Source: Micromonospora terminaliae
GTDB taxonomy: Bacteria; Actinomycetota; Actinomycetes; Mycobacteriales; Micromonosporaceae
Length of the DNA: 64,000 nt
Reading direction: 5' to 3'
NCBI RefSeq assembly: GCF_009671205.1
Contig: NZ_CP045309.1
Coordinates: 6,652,001-6,716,000, forward strand
Numbering within the stretch: the first letter of the stretch is position 1; every line of letters begins with the position of its first letter. The position numbers and the translations under genes are program-made. This document shows positions 17,294-26,281 of this stretch, piece by piece. The notes beneath the pieces are model-generated. The model had not been told where the DNA came from, made no database searches, and was given only the letters and a program-made list of their open reading frames with translations.

Positions 17294-17982
17294 GCCGGCA
17301 CCCCCACGGGCCGGTGGTCGGCCACGATCCGGCCGTCGCGCATCTGGACCCGGCGGGGCAGCCCGGCCGCGACCTCCAGGTCGTGGGTGATCACCACGAT
17401 GGTGGTCCCGGCCGCGTGCAGGTCGCGCAGCAGCGCCAGCACTCCGGCGCCGGACGCCGAGTCCAGGTTGCCGGTCGGTTCGTCCGCCAGCAGCAGCGCG
17501 GGCGCTCCCACCACGGCGCGGGCGATCGCCACCCGCTGCCGTTCGCCGCCGGACAGCTCGTGCGGCCGGTGGTCGAGCCGGTGCCCCAGCCCGACCCGGG
17601 CCAGCGCGGCCTCCGCGCGCCGCCGCCGCTCCCGCAGGGGTACGCCTGCGTAGAGCAGCCCGTCGGCGACGTTGTCCCGCACCGGCACGTTCGGGGCGAG
17701 GTGGAACTGCTGGAAGACGAAGCCGATCCGGGTGGACCGCAGCGCGGAGAGCTGCCGGTCGCCGAGCGCGGCCACGTCGTGCCCGTCGATGCGTATCCGG
17801 CCGGTGGACGGGCGATCCAGGGTGCCGATGAGGTGCAGCATCGTGGACTTGCCCGAACCGGAGGGGCCGACGATGGCCACCAGTTCGCCGTACCGGACGG
17901 TCATGGAGACCCCGTCGAGGGCCCGCACGCCCGGGTAGACCTTGGTCACGTCGGTCAGCTCGACGACCGTGTCGCCGGTCAT
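17290..17982 (-). CDS. ABC transporter ATP-binding protein (MacB type)
   Basis: ATPase of 230 residues: Walker [10 protein letters not shown] near 39, Q-loop [10 protein letters not shown] near 90, signature [14 protein letters not shown] near 142, Walker [13 protein letters not shown] near 162, H-loop ITHD. Overlaps its neighbours by four bases on both sides, so the adaptor, ATPase and permease are translationally coupled. Confidence 0.92.
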   Translation of the reverse strand: MTGDTVVELTDVTKVYPGVRALDGVSMTVRYGELVAIVGPSGSGKSTMLHLIGTLDRPSTGRIRIDGHDVAALGDRQLSALRSTRIGFVFQQFHLAPNVPVRDNVADGLLYAGVPLRERRRRAEAALARVGLGHRLDHRPHELSGGERQRVAIARAVVGAPALLLADEPTGNLDSASGAGVLALLRDLHAAGTTIVVITHDLEVAAGLPRRVQMRDGRIVADHRPVGVPA

Positions 17983-19133
17983 GTCGGCATCCCCACGGTC
18001 GCACCCTCGGCGAGTCCCGCGCCGGAGACCTCCACCCGGCCGGAGGCGAACAGGCCCGTCTGCACGGCGACGATCCGGGTGGCGTCGCCCTCGACGAGCT
18101 GCACGCCGTACCCGCCCTCGGCCAGCGCCAGCAGCGCGCCGACCGGCACGGTCAGCACGTCGCGGCGCTCGGCGGCGGTGAACGCCACCTTGGCCGAGGC
18201 CTGGTCGAAGCCGGTCAGGGCCTTCGGGTCGGCCGCCGTCACAGTGACCTCGATCTTCGTCTCCGGGTCGCCCTGGCCGCCCGCCCCGCCCTCGGCGCCG
18301 GTGTCGATCACCGTCTCGGTGCCGGCGACCGTGCCGGCGACCTCCTTGCCGTCGGGCAGCGAGACGGTCACCTTGGCGCCCTTCTTCGCCAGCCGCTCGT
18401 CGTCGACGTCGAGCGACACGGTCACCACCCGGATGGTGCCGGTCCAGGTCAGCACCGCCTGTCCCGTCTGAGCCGGGTCGCCGGGTTCCGCGTCGTGGCT
18501 CTCCACCCGGACCGCGCCGTCGGCGTAGACCACCCGGCCCGGCTCGACCCGGCCGGTCTCGGGCAGGCCGAGGTCCTCCTGCCAGTCCCGCACCGCGTCC
18601 GCGGTGGCCGAGGTGTACTCGTCGTCGATGGTGAACCCGGAGTAGCCGAGCGCCGCCAGGTTCCGCTCGAACTGCCGCACGTCGTCGCCGGACGTGCCGG
18701 GGCTCAGGGTCCGGTACGCCGGCAGCTTCCCGTACAGCAGCACGACCTCGGCGTCGTCGACCGCGTACAGCGGTTTGCCCCGGGTGACCTGGGCGCCGGT
18801 GGCGGCCAGCCAGGTGAGCGTGCCGCCGGTTCGCGGCGCCACGCGGTGGCTGGCGCCGTAGCCGAGTTCCCCGTCGAAGCTCTCCGCGTCGACCAGGGTC
18901 TGCCGGGTGACCTGGGCGGTCGCCGGGGGCAGGCCGCCGCCGGCCGCCGTACCCCCGTCGTTCCCACCGGCGGCGGCCGCGGCCGTGACGCCCGCCGCGG
19001 CGGCGACCACCACCGCCGAGGCCACCACCAGCGGGGTACGCCCGCGACGGCGGCTGCGCCCGACGCCCGGCGGCGCGGTGGCCGGCGGGGTCGTGGTGGT
19101 CGCCTCGGCCGGTGCGGTGGTGCCCGCCGTCAT
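17979..19133 (-). CDS. HlyD-like efflux adaptor with peptidoglycan-binding domain
   Basis: Membrane-anchored periplasmic-adaptor-like protein of 384 residues. A Thr/Pro-rich cytoplasmic start is followed by RSRRRGR and one helix (about 35-57), then biotinyl-lipoyl-like halves ([23 protein letters not shown] near 105), an inserted PG_binding_1 domain ([19 protein letters not shown] near 150-200) and a C-terminal beta-barrel. This fusion is usual for Gram-positive MacA-type adaptors and would tie the pump to the wall. ATG overlaps the lipoprotein stop. Confidence 0.85.
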   Translation of the reverse strand: MTAGTTAPAEATTTTPPATAPPGVGRSRRRGRTPLVVASAVVVAAAAGVTAAAAAGGNDGGTAAGGGLPPATAQVTRQTLVDAESFDGELGYGASHRVAPRTGGTLTWLAATGAQVTRGKPLYAVDDAEVVLLYGKLPAYRTLSPGTSGDDVRQFERNLAALGYSGFTIDDEYTSATADAVRDWQEDLGLPETGRVEPGRVVYADGAVRVESHDAEPGDPAQTGQAVLTWTGTIRVVTVSLDVDDERLAKKGAKVTVSLPDGKEVAGTVAGTETVIDTGAEGGAGGQGDPETKIEVTVTAADPKALTGFDQASAKVAFTAAERRDVLTVPVGALLALAEGGYGVQLVEGDATRIVAVQTGLFASGRVEVSGAGLAEGATVGMPT

Positions 19134-19684
19134 GAGGTCCTCTTCATCAGCAGCGGCGCGCCACCCTCGCGGCACTTCTCCAGCGCGGCGCGGGTGGTCG
19201 GGTTCTCCGGGTCGATGCCGGCCCCGCCCTTGAGCTCGATGCTGCCGTCCGGGCCCGGGTCCGGGAAGTCCGGCACCCCGTTCTCCCGCATGCACCGGGC
19301 CAGCTGCCGGACCTTCTCCACCTGCTCGGGGTCGAGCTTGAGCGCCTTGCCGCCGCCCGGCATCAGGCTGCGGCACTGTTCCATGGCCGCCTGGACCTTC
19401 GCCTTGTCGGTGCCGGCGGGCATCCGGATGCGGAAGCCGCCGCCCTCGCCGGGTTCCGGGTCGGGGAAGTCCGGCACCCCGTTCTCCCGCATGCACTTGG
19501 CGAACTCGCGCTGCCGGTCCTCGTCGCTGACCTGGGCGACGCTGGCGCTGGGCGAGGCGGCACCCGCACCGCCGCCGGCCGTGGCCACCCGGTCCCCGTC
19601 CGGGTCGGCGCCCGCGCAGCCGCTGACCGTCAAACCCAGGAGCAGGGGCAGGACGAGCAGTGTGCCCGACATTCGTCGGCGCAT
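19130..19684 (-). CDS. secreted lipoprotein with duplicated [13 protein letters not shown] unit
   Basis: Lipoprotein of 184 residues: basic start, hydrophobic core and lipobox LTVSGC (Cys23). Two near-identical units follow, [19 protein letters not shown] (about 61-79) and [18 protein letters not shown] (about 127-144), each followed by a Gly-rich segment and a second conserved Cys (MEQCRSL and LEKCREGG), so each unit likely forms one disulfide. First gene of the export operon (ribosome site GGGAGGAAGGAG) and divergent from the two-component system. Likely an extracytoplasmic accessory or sensor of the pump; exact role unknown. Confidence 0.75.
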   Translation of the reverse strand: MRRRMSGTLLVLPLLLGLTVSGCAGADPDGDRVATAGGGAGAASPSASVAQVSDEDRQREFAKCMRENGVPDFPDPEPGEGGGFRIRMPAGTDKAKVQAAMEQCRSLMPGGGKALKLDPEQVEKVRQLARCMRENGVPDFPDPGPDGSIELKGGAGIDPENPTTRAALEKCREGGAPLLMKRTS

Positions 19685-19749
19685 GGCACAACTCCTTCCT
19701 CCCGGCCGACGCCGATCGCCGGCCGATACGGACGAGTCGATCGCAGCGG

Positions 19750-19797
19750 CGGTATCCCGGGCGTAACCGCCGGCGTTAACGCCGCCGTTATCCACGG
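19750..19797 (+). promoter_or_regulatory. four 12-bp near-repeats, candidate response-regulator site
   Basis: Consecutive 12-mers start at 19750, 19762, 19774 and 19786 with cores CGGTATC, CGTAAC, CGTTAAC and CGTTATC. GGCGTTAACGCC within them is a perfect palindrome. They lie in the 123-bp gap between the divergent export operon and the regulator gene, as expected for an OmpR-family site. Confidence 0.5.
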
Positions 19798-19807
19798 GCG
19801 CGGCACC

Positions 19808-20473
19808 ATGGGAGACGTGCGAGTACTGGTGGTCGAGGACGAGACGCTGCTGGCCGACTCCATCGCGGAGTGGCTGCGCCGGGAGGCGTTCGCCGTGGAC
19901 GTGGCGTACGACGGGGATGCGGCGCTGGAACGGCTCGGTGTCACCGACTACGACGTGGTGGTGCTCGACCGGGACCTGCCGGTGGTGCACGGGGACGACG
20001 TCTGCCGGGCCGTGGTGGACAGCGGCGCCGAGACCCGGGTGCTGATGCTGACGGCCGCCGCGGCTGTCCGGGAACGGGTGGCGGGGCTGGCGCTCGGCGC
20101 CGACGATTACCTGGTCAAACCGTTCGCGCTGGTCGAACTCTCCGCCCGGGTGCACGCGCTGGCCCGGCGCGCCCGGCCGGCGGCACCGCCCAGGCTGAGC
20201 AGGGCCGGCCTGGTGGTCGACCCGGCCCGCCGGGAGGTCTACCGCGACGGCCGGTACGTGGCGCTGTCCCGCAAGGAGTTCGCCGTGCTGGCCGAGCTGG
20301 TCCGGGCCGGCGGGGCGGTGGTCTCCGCCGAGGAGTTGCTGGACCGGGTCTGGGACGAGCACATCGACCCGTTCACCAACGTGGTGCGGGTGACCGTCAT
20401 GAAGCTGCGCCGCAAGCTCGGCGACCCGCAGGTGGTCGAGACGGTGCCGGGAGTGGGGTACCAGATCCCATGA
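19808..20473 (+). CDS. OmpR family response regulator
   Basis: DNA-binding response regulator of 221 residues. Receiver domain 5-120 with the acidic pair Glu10/Asp11, phospho-acceptor Asp54 (VVLDRDLP) and Lys in DDYLVKPF; C-terminal winged helix about 130-221 (ALSRKEFAVLAELV, VVRVTVMKLRRKLGD). ATG 19808 chosen; GTG 19817 is possible. Stop overlaps the histidine kinase ATG by four bases. Divergent from the efflux operon it probably controls. Confidence 0.92.
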   Translation: MGDVRVLVVEDETLLADSIAEWLRREAFAVDVAYDGDAALERLGVTDYDVVVLDRDLPVVHGDDVCRAVVDSGAETRVLMLTAAAAVRERVAGLALGADDYLVKPFALVELSARVHALARRARPAAPPRLSRAGLVVDPARREVYRDGRYVALSRKEFAVLAELVRAGGAVVSAEELLDRVWDEHIDPFTNVVRVTVMKLRRKLGDPQVVETVPGVGYQIP

Positions 20474-21723
20474 AGCGACTGACCATCCGGGCGCGGCTGA
20501 CCCTGGTGTACGGCGGGCTCCTGCTGCTCGCCGGCGTGGTCCTGCTCGCCGTCACCTACGTGCTCGTGGACCAGCGGATGCGGGAGCCGTTGACCGGCGT
20601 GTTCGCCAAGGCCGACATCGTCCAGGCCGCCCCGTTCGGCAAGGTGCCCGCCCCCGGCGCGATGGAGCAGGTGCGCATCCTGGTTCGGGAGGCCCAGGAC
20701 GAGGCGAAGCGGAACGCGCTGGAGTCGCTGCTGACCCAGGGCGGGGTGGCGCTGCTGCTGATCTCGGTGGTGGCCCTCGGCTTCGGTTGGCTGATCGCCG
20801 GGCGGGCGTTGCAGCCGCTGCACCAGATCACCGGCACGGCCCGGCGGATCGCCGCCGCCGACGCGGGCGGGCGGGGGCTGCACGAACGGATCGCCTTGCG
20901 GGGGCCGCGCGACGAGGTGAAGGAGCTGGCCGACACCTTCGACCTGATGCTGGAGCGGCTGGACCGGTCCTTCGACGGCCAGCGACGGTTCGTGGCGAAT
21001 GCGTCCCACGAGCTGCGTACGCCACTGGCGCTCAACCGGTCGCTGCTGGAGGTGGCGATGTCCCGGCCGGGTGCCCCCGCCGAACTGCGCCAGCTCGGGG
21101 AGACCCTGATGGCGGTCAACGAGCGGCATGAGCGGCTCATCGACGGGCTGCTCACCCTGGCCGACTCGGAGCAGCGGGTGGTGGACCGGACTCCGGTGGA
21201 CCTCGCGGAGATCGCGGGCCACCTCCTCGACCAGGTGGCCGGCACGCCGGGGCCGACGGTACGCCGGCGGCTCGCGCCCGCCGCCACGGCCGGTGATCCG
21301 GTGCTGCTGGAGCGGCTGACGCAGAACCTGGTGGAGAACGCGGTCCGGCACAACCTGCCGGCCGGCGGCGAGATCGACGTGAGCACCGGCACCGTCGACG
21401 GCCGAGCCACCCTGGTGGTGGCCAACACCGGACCGGTGGTGCCCGGCTACGAGATCGAGACGATCTTCCAGCCGTTCCGGCGGCTCCACCATGACCGGGT
21501 GGCCGCTCCCCAGCGCAGCGGCGCGCGGGACCGGGCCGGCGCGGGGCGGGGCTTCGGGCTGGGCCTGTCGATCGTGCGGGCGGTGGCCCAGGCGCACGGC
21601 GGTGCCGTGCATGCCCATCCCCGCGAGGGCGGCGGACTGGTCGTGACGGTGACCCTGCCAGCCCTGGGCGCGGCCGTCCCCGCCCAACCAGCGCGGACGA
21701 TGCCCGTCGCGGCCCGCGGCTGA
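20470..21723 (+). CDS. sensor histidine kinase
   Basis: Membrane kinase of 417 residues: helix about 10-32, short extracytoplasmic loop (about 33-92), helix about 93-115, HAMP (ALQPLHQITGTARRI), dimerisation box FVANASHELRTPLAL with the phospho-His near 181, N-box NLVENAVRHN and G-box GRGFGLGLSIV. The Ala/Gly/Arg-rich insert before the last G-box is unusual but not disabling. Partner of the 19808 regulator. Confidence 0.92.
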   Translation: MKRLTIRARLTLVYGGLLLLAGVVLLAVTYVLVDQRMREPLTGVFAKADIVQAAPFGKVPAPGAMEQVRILVREAQDEAKRNALESLLTQGGVALLLISVVALGFGWLIAGRALQPLHQITGTARRIAAADAGGRGLHERIALRGPRDEVKELADTFDLMLERLDRSFDGQRRFVANASHELRTPLALNRSLLEVAMSRPGAPAELRQLGETLMAVNERHERLIDGLLTLADSEQRVVDRTPVDLAEIAGHLLDQVAGTPGPTVRRRLAPAATAGDPVLLERLTQNLVENAVRHNLPAGGEIDVSTGTVDGRATLVVANTGPVVPGYEIETIFQPFRRLHHDRVAAPQRSGARDRAGAGRGFGLGLSIVRAVAQAHGGAVHAHPREGGGLVVTVTLPALGAAVPAQPARTMPVAARG

Positions 21724-21759
21724 CGACCCGGCGAGATCCAGAAGGCCGGGGAGGAGCAG

Positions 21760-21936
21760 TTGCCGAAGTGCGCGATCCGGCGTACCTGCCGATGGTTCGC
21801 CGAGCAGGGCCCGGCGGCCTGCCCGGCCTGCTCGCACGTGGTCACCGACGCGCTTAGGCTCAGTCGCCCGGCGCCGTGTAGTCGGTGGGCGTCCGGGTCG
21901 CCTCGTCGACCTCGGCCGGGGTCAGCAGCGGGGTGA
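21760..21936 (+). CDS. possible small Cys-rich protein
   Basis: TTG-started ORF (58 codons) with GGGGAGG five bases upstream, right after the kinase gene. The first 33 residues are compact and patterned: PKCAIRRTCRWFAEQG then ACPACSHVVTDAL, giving a CX5C...CxxC metal-knuckle-like arrangement. The rest is low-complexity and runs antisense over the end of the GYD gene, so the true C-terminus is uncertain. I recall similar short proteins in actinomycetes but cannot name a family. Confidence 0.38.
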   Translation: MPKCAIRRTCRWFAEQGPAACPACSHVVTDALRLSRPAPCSRWASGSPRRPRPGSAAG

Positions 21937-22180
21937 CCCGGGTCCGCAGCCCGCGAGCCGCGCCGATGCGGATCGCCAGCGCGGCGGCGGTGCGGTGGTC
22001 GGGCAGGTCGCACAGCACGTAGGTGTCGTCGTCGGCGAAGGCGAAGTGCATCGACAGCAGGTGCCCGCCGGCCTCCTCGACCAGCTTGCGGACCACCTCG
22101 GCCCGTTTGGTCCCGCCGTCACGCGTCAGCCCGTCGATCCCCTCCACCGTGTAGACGGAGCGCAGCAGGAACGCGGGCAT
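21860..22180 (-). CDS. GYD domain protein
   Basis: Small ferredoxin-like protein of 106 residues: MPAFLLRSVYTVEGIDGL start, GGHLLSMHFAFADDDTYVLCDLPDH in the middle. GYD proteins are widespread, stress-associated and of unknown biochemistry. It follows the 22182-22403 gene by one base on the same strand, so they are probably co-transcribed. Confidence 0.78.
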   Translation of the reverse strand: MPAFLLRSVYTVEGIDGLTRDGGTKRAEVVRKLVEEAGGHLLSMHFAFADDDTYVLCDLPDHRTAAALAIRIGAARGLRTRVTPLLTPAEVDEATRTPTDYTAPGD

Positions 22181-22181
22181 C

Positions 22182-22403
22182 TCAACCAGTGCCCTGCCGC
22201 TGCACCCGCTGGGCTCCCTGCACCTTGGCCCGCCCCTGATCCCGCTCGCTGCCCCCGGCGCCGGTGGCCGTGTGCAGCTCATGCCGCTTGCCGGGGCGTT
22301 CCATCTGCCCGCCCTGGCGGCCCGGCGCGCCGGTGCCCGACTTTCGCCCCGCCCGCGCCGACTCGCCGCCCGGATCATGCTTGTTCTGCTTGTGGCTACC
22401 CAT
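22182..22403 (-). CDS. small hydrophilic hypothetical protein
   Basis: 73 residues, very rich in Gly, Arg, Gln and Lys with almost no hydrophobic core (SHKQNKHDPGGESARAGR start; QMERPGKRHELHTATGAGG centre), so probably disordered. Composition recalls desiccation- or stress-induced small proteins. Tight spacing to the GYD gene suggests a two-gene unit. Confidence 0.6.
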   Translation of the reverse strand: MGSHKQNKHDPGGESARAGRKSGTGAPGRQGGQMERPGKRHELHTATGAGGSERDQGRAKVQGAQRVQRQGTG

Positions 22404-22659
22404 GCGCCGCGGTTACCCGCTGCCTCCACCGCTAGTCATGACCCTCGGCCGCGCATCCCGGGACGGCCAACCCACGCCCGACCACCACGAGCGCCGCCGG
22501 CAGCCCGCGGCAGCGCCGCGGCAAGGGCAGCAAACCTCCCGGGTACGCGGGGAAGCGCGCTGCCACCCGCCGGGTCGCCGGTCCCGGGGCGACGCTGGGC
22601 AGCGAGCCGACGTGCGGGTTCTCCCCGTTGTCGGACCGGTCGACTACCGTCGGGACGTC

Positions 22660-25600
22660 ATGGAGCCGCGGTTCGGCGAGGCGATCATCGGGCGGGAGCA
22701 CCCCGCGGCCCTGCTGCGCGCCGAAATCGACCGGGTGACCACCAGCCACGGCGGCCTGGTCCTGGTCACCGGCGAGCCGGGCATCGGCAAGACGACGCTG
22801 GTGAGCGCCGCCGCCGACGAGGCCCGGCGGCGCGGGGCGCTGGTGCTGGGCGCCGCCTGCTGGGACTCCGACAGCGCCCCAGGCTACTGGCCGTGGGTGC
22901 AGGTGCTGCGCCGCCTGGGCCGCTGGCCCGAGGACTGGGCGCGGGCGCAGGAGGCCGCCGGGCCCGGGCTCGCGGCGTTGCTGGGCGAGCGCACCGGCGC
23001 CGACCCGGCCGGTGCCGAGCCGGGCGACGACGGCGGCCGGGCGGAGTTCGCCCTGCACGACGCCGTGACCACCGCGCTCGTGGCCGTCGCGCAGCACCGG
23101 CCGGTCGTGGTCGTCCTCGACGACCTGCACTGGGCCGACCCGGCCTCGATGCGGCTGCTGCAGTTCGCCACCCAGCACACCTGGTTCGAACGGCTGCTGC
23201 TGGTCGGCACCTACCGGGACGCCGAGGTCGAGTCCGGCGAGCACCGGCTCCGGCCGCTGCTGGCGCCGCTGACCGCCAAGGCCACCACCATCACGCTCAC
23301 CGGCCTGGCCCGCGACGAGGTGGCCGCGCTGATCCGCCGCACCGCAGGCCGCGAACCGGAAAGCGACCTCGTCGACGAGGTGCACCGGCGCACCGGCGGA
23401 AACCCGTTCTTCGTCGAGCAGACCGCCCGGCTCTGGCACACCGACGGGCTGACCACCACCATCGCCCCCGGCGTACGGGAGGCGGTGCGCCGCCGCCTCG
23501 ACCAGCTGCCCGCCCCGGTGGTCGAGGCGCTTACCGTCGCCGCCGTACTGGGGCGGGACTTCCACCGGCAGGTGCTGGCTGCGTGCGTACCCGGTCCGGT
23601 TGCGCAGGTGGACCGGCTGCTCGACCGCGCGGCCACCGCCCGGCTCGTGCTGGCCCGGGGTGGGGGCCGGTTCGCCTTCGCCCACGACCTGGTGCGGGAG
23701 ACCCTCTACGACGGGTTGACCGACGCCGAGCGGCGCGCCCGGCACTCCACCGTGGTGCGCGCCGTCGAGCGGTCGGCGGCGCTCGCCGAGCGGCTCATCC
23801 CGGCCGACCTGGCCCGGCACGCCTGGCTGGCCGGCGGTGAGCTCGACGCGGCGCGCGCCGTCGAGCTGCTGGTCGCCGCCGCTCGGGACGCCGGCGGCCG
23901 GCTGGCCGTGGAGGAGTCCGCGCAGCACTTCCGCCGCGCGCTAGAGGTCGCGGAGGAACCGGCCGGCCGGGTCAAGGTGATGCTGGAACTGGCCCAGCTG
24001 CTGCAGCACGTCGGCACGCAGGCCGAGGCCGAGCGCCTGCTCGTGGACGCCGCGGCGCTGGCCCGCACGCTCGAGGAGCCCGCCGTGCTGGCCCGCGTGG
24101 CGCTCACCGCCCACCGGCAGGAGACCCCGGCCCGCCGCCGCACCGGGTCCGGTGAGCTGGTGCGCGAGGCGTACGGGCGGTTGATCGGTGCGCCCGAGCC
24201 GGGCCGGGAGACGAGCGCGCTGGTCACCGATCTGATCACCGCCACCGAGACCCTCGCCCGGCGCGGCCGCGACGACGAGGCGCTCACCTTCAGCCTCTGG
24301 GCCCGGCACGACACCACGTGGGGGCTCGGCACCGCCGAGGACCGGGCGGTGATCACCGCCGAGATCCGGGAGGTGGCCCGGCGCACCGGCGACCGGGAGA
24401 CCGAGCTGTGGGCCACCTCGCTGCGCTGGGTCGCGTTGCTGGAACTCGGCGACCCGCGTTACCACGACGAGCTCACCGCGTTCGTCAGCGGCTGCCGGCA
24501 GGGGGAGGTGGCCCGGCGGCGGATGGCGGCGGCCATCGACAGCGGCATCATCGCGGGCTTCCGGGGCGACTTCGCCGCCGCCGAGGCGCACTTCGCCGAG
24601 ATGGACGGCTACGGGGAGTGGGAGCACTCGGACCACATGTTCATGGGTCCGCACCTGCGCTGGTGCCTGCTGCTGCTCCGAGGTCGCCTCGCCGAGGCGC
24701 AGGCCCTGCTCGACGGCCCGGAGGCGGCCGGCCATCCCCAGTTGGAGCTGCTCCGGGCGATCACCGCCGCCGAGCGGGGTGACGCCGGGACGGCCCTGCG
24801 GCTCACCGGCGGGATCGAGGCGACCGGTGCCGCGTACCCGCGACCGGTGTCGCCGCTGTGGCTGCGGCTGCGGGCACAGGCGGCGGCCGCCGGCGCCGAT
24901 CCCCGCCGCTGCGCCGAGGTGCGGGCCGCGCTGGAACCGCACCGGGGCCGGTGGATGGCGGCGTTCTTCGGCTGCGACATCTGCGGCCCGGTCGACCTCT
25001 GGCTGGCCGCCGTCGACGCCGCCGAGCAGCGCTGGGACGACGCGGTCGCCGGCTACGAGGCCGCCCGCGACGCCGCCGACCGGATGGGTGCCCGGCCGTG
25101 GTCGCTGCTGAGCCGGGCCGGGCTGGTGGCCGCCCTGACCGCCCGCGACCGCCCCGGCGACGCGGCCACGGCCGTCCGGCTGCGCGCCGACGCGGCGGCC
25201 GAGGCGCGGGCGCTCGGCATGACCCAGGTCCTGTACCGCCTCGGCGAGGAACCCCTCACGGCCTCCGTCCCCGATGGATTCACGGCACGACCGGCGGATG
25301 CGGGTCTCTCCCGCGCGGTGTCGGCACCAGCGGGGATCGGTCACCCCGTGGGGGCGCCGGCCGCCGGGTTGCCGGCGACCGCCGGAGCGGACTACGCCGT
25401 CGGGGCGCCGGCACCGACCGGAGCGGGTCAGGCCGGCAGTGTGCCGACACCCGCGACCGATCTCGCGCTTGCGGCGCCGACGACCGCCGGAGCCGATCAC
25501 GTCGATGTGGTGCAGGCGACCGCCGGAGCCGACCAGGCCGAGGCGCTGCTGGCACCGGCCGGAGCGGCCCGCGCGGCAGGTTCCGGCGTCGGGAGCGGTG

Positions 25601-26199
25601 GCCGGGCGGGTGAGAGCAGACCCGTCGAGCCGGAGTTCCGGCGGGACGGGGCGGTGTGGCGGCTCGCCTACGCCGGGGTCGTCACGCACCTGCCCGACGC
25701 CAAAGGCCTGCACGACCTGCGCCTGCTGCTGGGCCGGCCCGGCGTCGACGTGCCCGCGGTCGAGCTGCTCGACCCGGCCGCCGGGCCGGAGCTGGTCGCC
25801 GCCCGCCGGCTCGGCGGGGATCCCGTCCTCGACGACGAGGCGAAGGCCCGCTACCGGCAGCACCTGCGGCGGCTCGACGACGAGATCGACCGCGCCGCCG
25901 TCCGCGACGACGGTGCGCGGCTGGCCGCCCTCGACGCCGAACGCGCCGCGCTGCTGGACCAGTTGCGGGCCGCCGCCGGGCTGGCCGGGCGCAGCCGCCG
26001 CCTCGGCGACCAGGCCGAGCGGGCCCGCAAGGCGGTCACCGCCCGGATCCGGGACACCCTGCGCCGGATCGACGAGCGGCACCCGGCGCTGGGGGCGCAC
26101 CTGCGCGAGTCGGTCACCACCGGCAGCACCTGCCGCTACCTGCCCGAGGAGCCGGTCCCGTGGTGCCTCTCCGAGCCTGGTGAGGCGGCGGGCCGCTGA
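22660..26199 (+). CDS. large STAND/LuxR-like ATPase with helical C-terminal domain
   Basis: Signalling ATPase of 1179 residues related to MalT/LuxR-type regulators. AAA_16 domain about 8-350 with Walker A GEPGIGKTT (38-46), Walker B VVVVLDDLHWADP near 150 and NPFFVEQ near 250; then TPR-like helices (about 400-860). No HTH follows. Instead a 100-residue Ala/Gly/Thr-rich repetitive linker (about 880-980) leads to a separate C-terminal domain (about 990-1175): WRLAYAGVVTHLPDAKGLHDL, coiled-coil Arg/Glu-rich helices and TARIRDTLRRIDERHPALGAHL. That last domain recurs in actinobacterial ATPases and may bind nucleic acid or partners. A TPR-like gene follows at 26282. Confidence 0.8.
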   Translation: MEPRFGEAIIGREHPAALLRAEIDRVTTSHGGLVLVTGEPGIGKTTLVSAAADEARRRGALVLGAACWDSDSAPGYWPWVQVLRRLGRWPEDWARAQEAAGPGLAALLGERTGADPAGAEPGDDGGRAEFALHDAVTTALVAVAQHRPVVVVLDDLHWADPASMRLLQFATQHTWFERLLLVGTYRDAEVESGEHRLRPLLAPLTAKATTITLTGLARDEVAALIRRTAGREPESDLVDEVHRRTGGNPFFVEQTARLWHTDGLTTTIAPGVREAVRRRLDQLPAPVVEALTVAAVLGRDFHRQVLAACVPGPVAQVDRLLDRAATARLVLARGGGRFAFAHDLVRETLYDGLTDAERRARHSTVVRAVERSAALAERLIPADLARHAWLAGGELDAARAVELLVAAARDAGGRLAVEESAQHFRRALEVAEEPAGRVKVMLELAQLLQHVGTQAEAERLLVDAAALARTLEEPAVLARVALTAHRQETPARRRTGSGELVREAYGRLIGAPEPGRETSALVTDLITATETLARRGRDDEALTFSLWARHDTTWGLGTAEDRAVITAEIREVARRTGDRETELWATSLRWVALLELGDPRYHDELTAFVSGCRQGEVARRRMAAAIDSGIIAGFRGDFAAAEAHFAEMDGYGEWEHSDHMFMGPHLRWCLLLLRGRLAEAQALLDGPEAAGHPQLELLRAITAAERGDAGTALRLTGGIEATGAAYPRPVSPLWLRLRAQAAAAGADPRRCAEVRAALEPHRGRWMAAFFGCDICGPVDLWLAAVDAAEQRWDDAVAGYEAARDAADRMGARPWSLLSRAGLVAALTARDRPGDAATAVRLRADAAAEARALGMTQVLYRLGEEPLTASVPDGFTARPADAGLSRAVSAPAGIGHPVGAPAAGLPATAGADYAVGAPAPTGAGQAGSVPTPATDLALAAPTTAGADHVDVVQATAGADQAEALLAPAGAARAAGSGVGSGGRAGESRPVEPEFRRDGAVWRLAYAGVVTHLPDAKGLHDLRLLLGRPGVDVPAVELLDPAAGPELVAARRLGGDPVLDDEAKARYRQHLRRLDDEIDRAAVRDDGARLAALDAERAALLDQLRAAAGLAGRSRRLGDQAERARKAVTARIRDTLRRIDERHPALGAHLRESVTTGSTCRYLPEEPVPWCLSEPGEAAGR
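25370..25575 (+). repeat. degenerate repeats encoding the ATPase linker
   Basis: The motif GACCGCCGGAGC recurs at about 25377, 25481 and 25518, with shorter variants (ACCGGAGC, CCGGCCGGAGC) between. It encodes T/PAGAD-type units about 11-14 residues apart. This looks like slippage-expanded linker sequence. Confidence 0.55.
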
Positions 26200-26269
26200 G
26201 CCCACGGCCCGGATCGACAATGATCATCCACCGGACCGGCCGGCCGCCGCGACCGCGGGCTACGGGCAA

Positions 26270-26275
26270 TATGCT
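26270..26275 (+). promoter_or_regulatory. leaderless -10 box (TATGCT)
   Basis: Six bases before ATG 26282. Confidence 0.5.
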
Positions 26276-26281
26276 CCGGCG

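Noticed and set aside
16085..18004. Single long minus-strand frame joining the MacB permease and ATPase regions
   Set aside because: Only the permease part is real; the upstream half is a shadow of the ATPase gene, whose own frame has all motifs.
25370..25575. CRISPR-like spaced repeats inside the large ATPase gene
   Set aside because: Unequal, degenerate units in frame with the coding sequence; they encode a linker and no cas genes are present.
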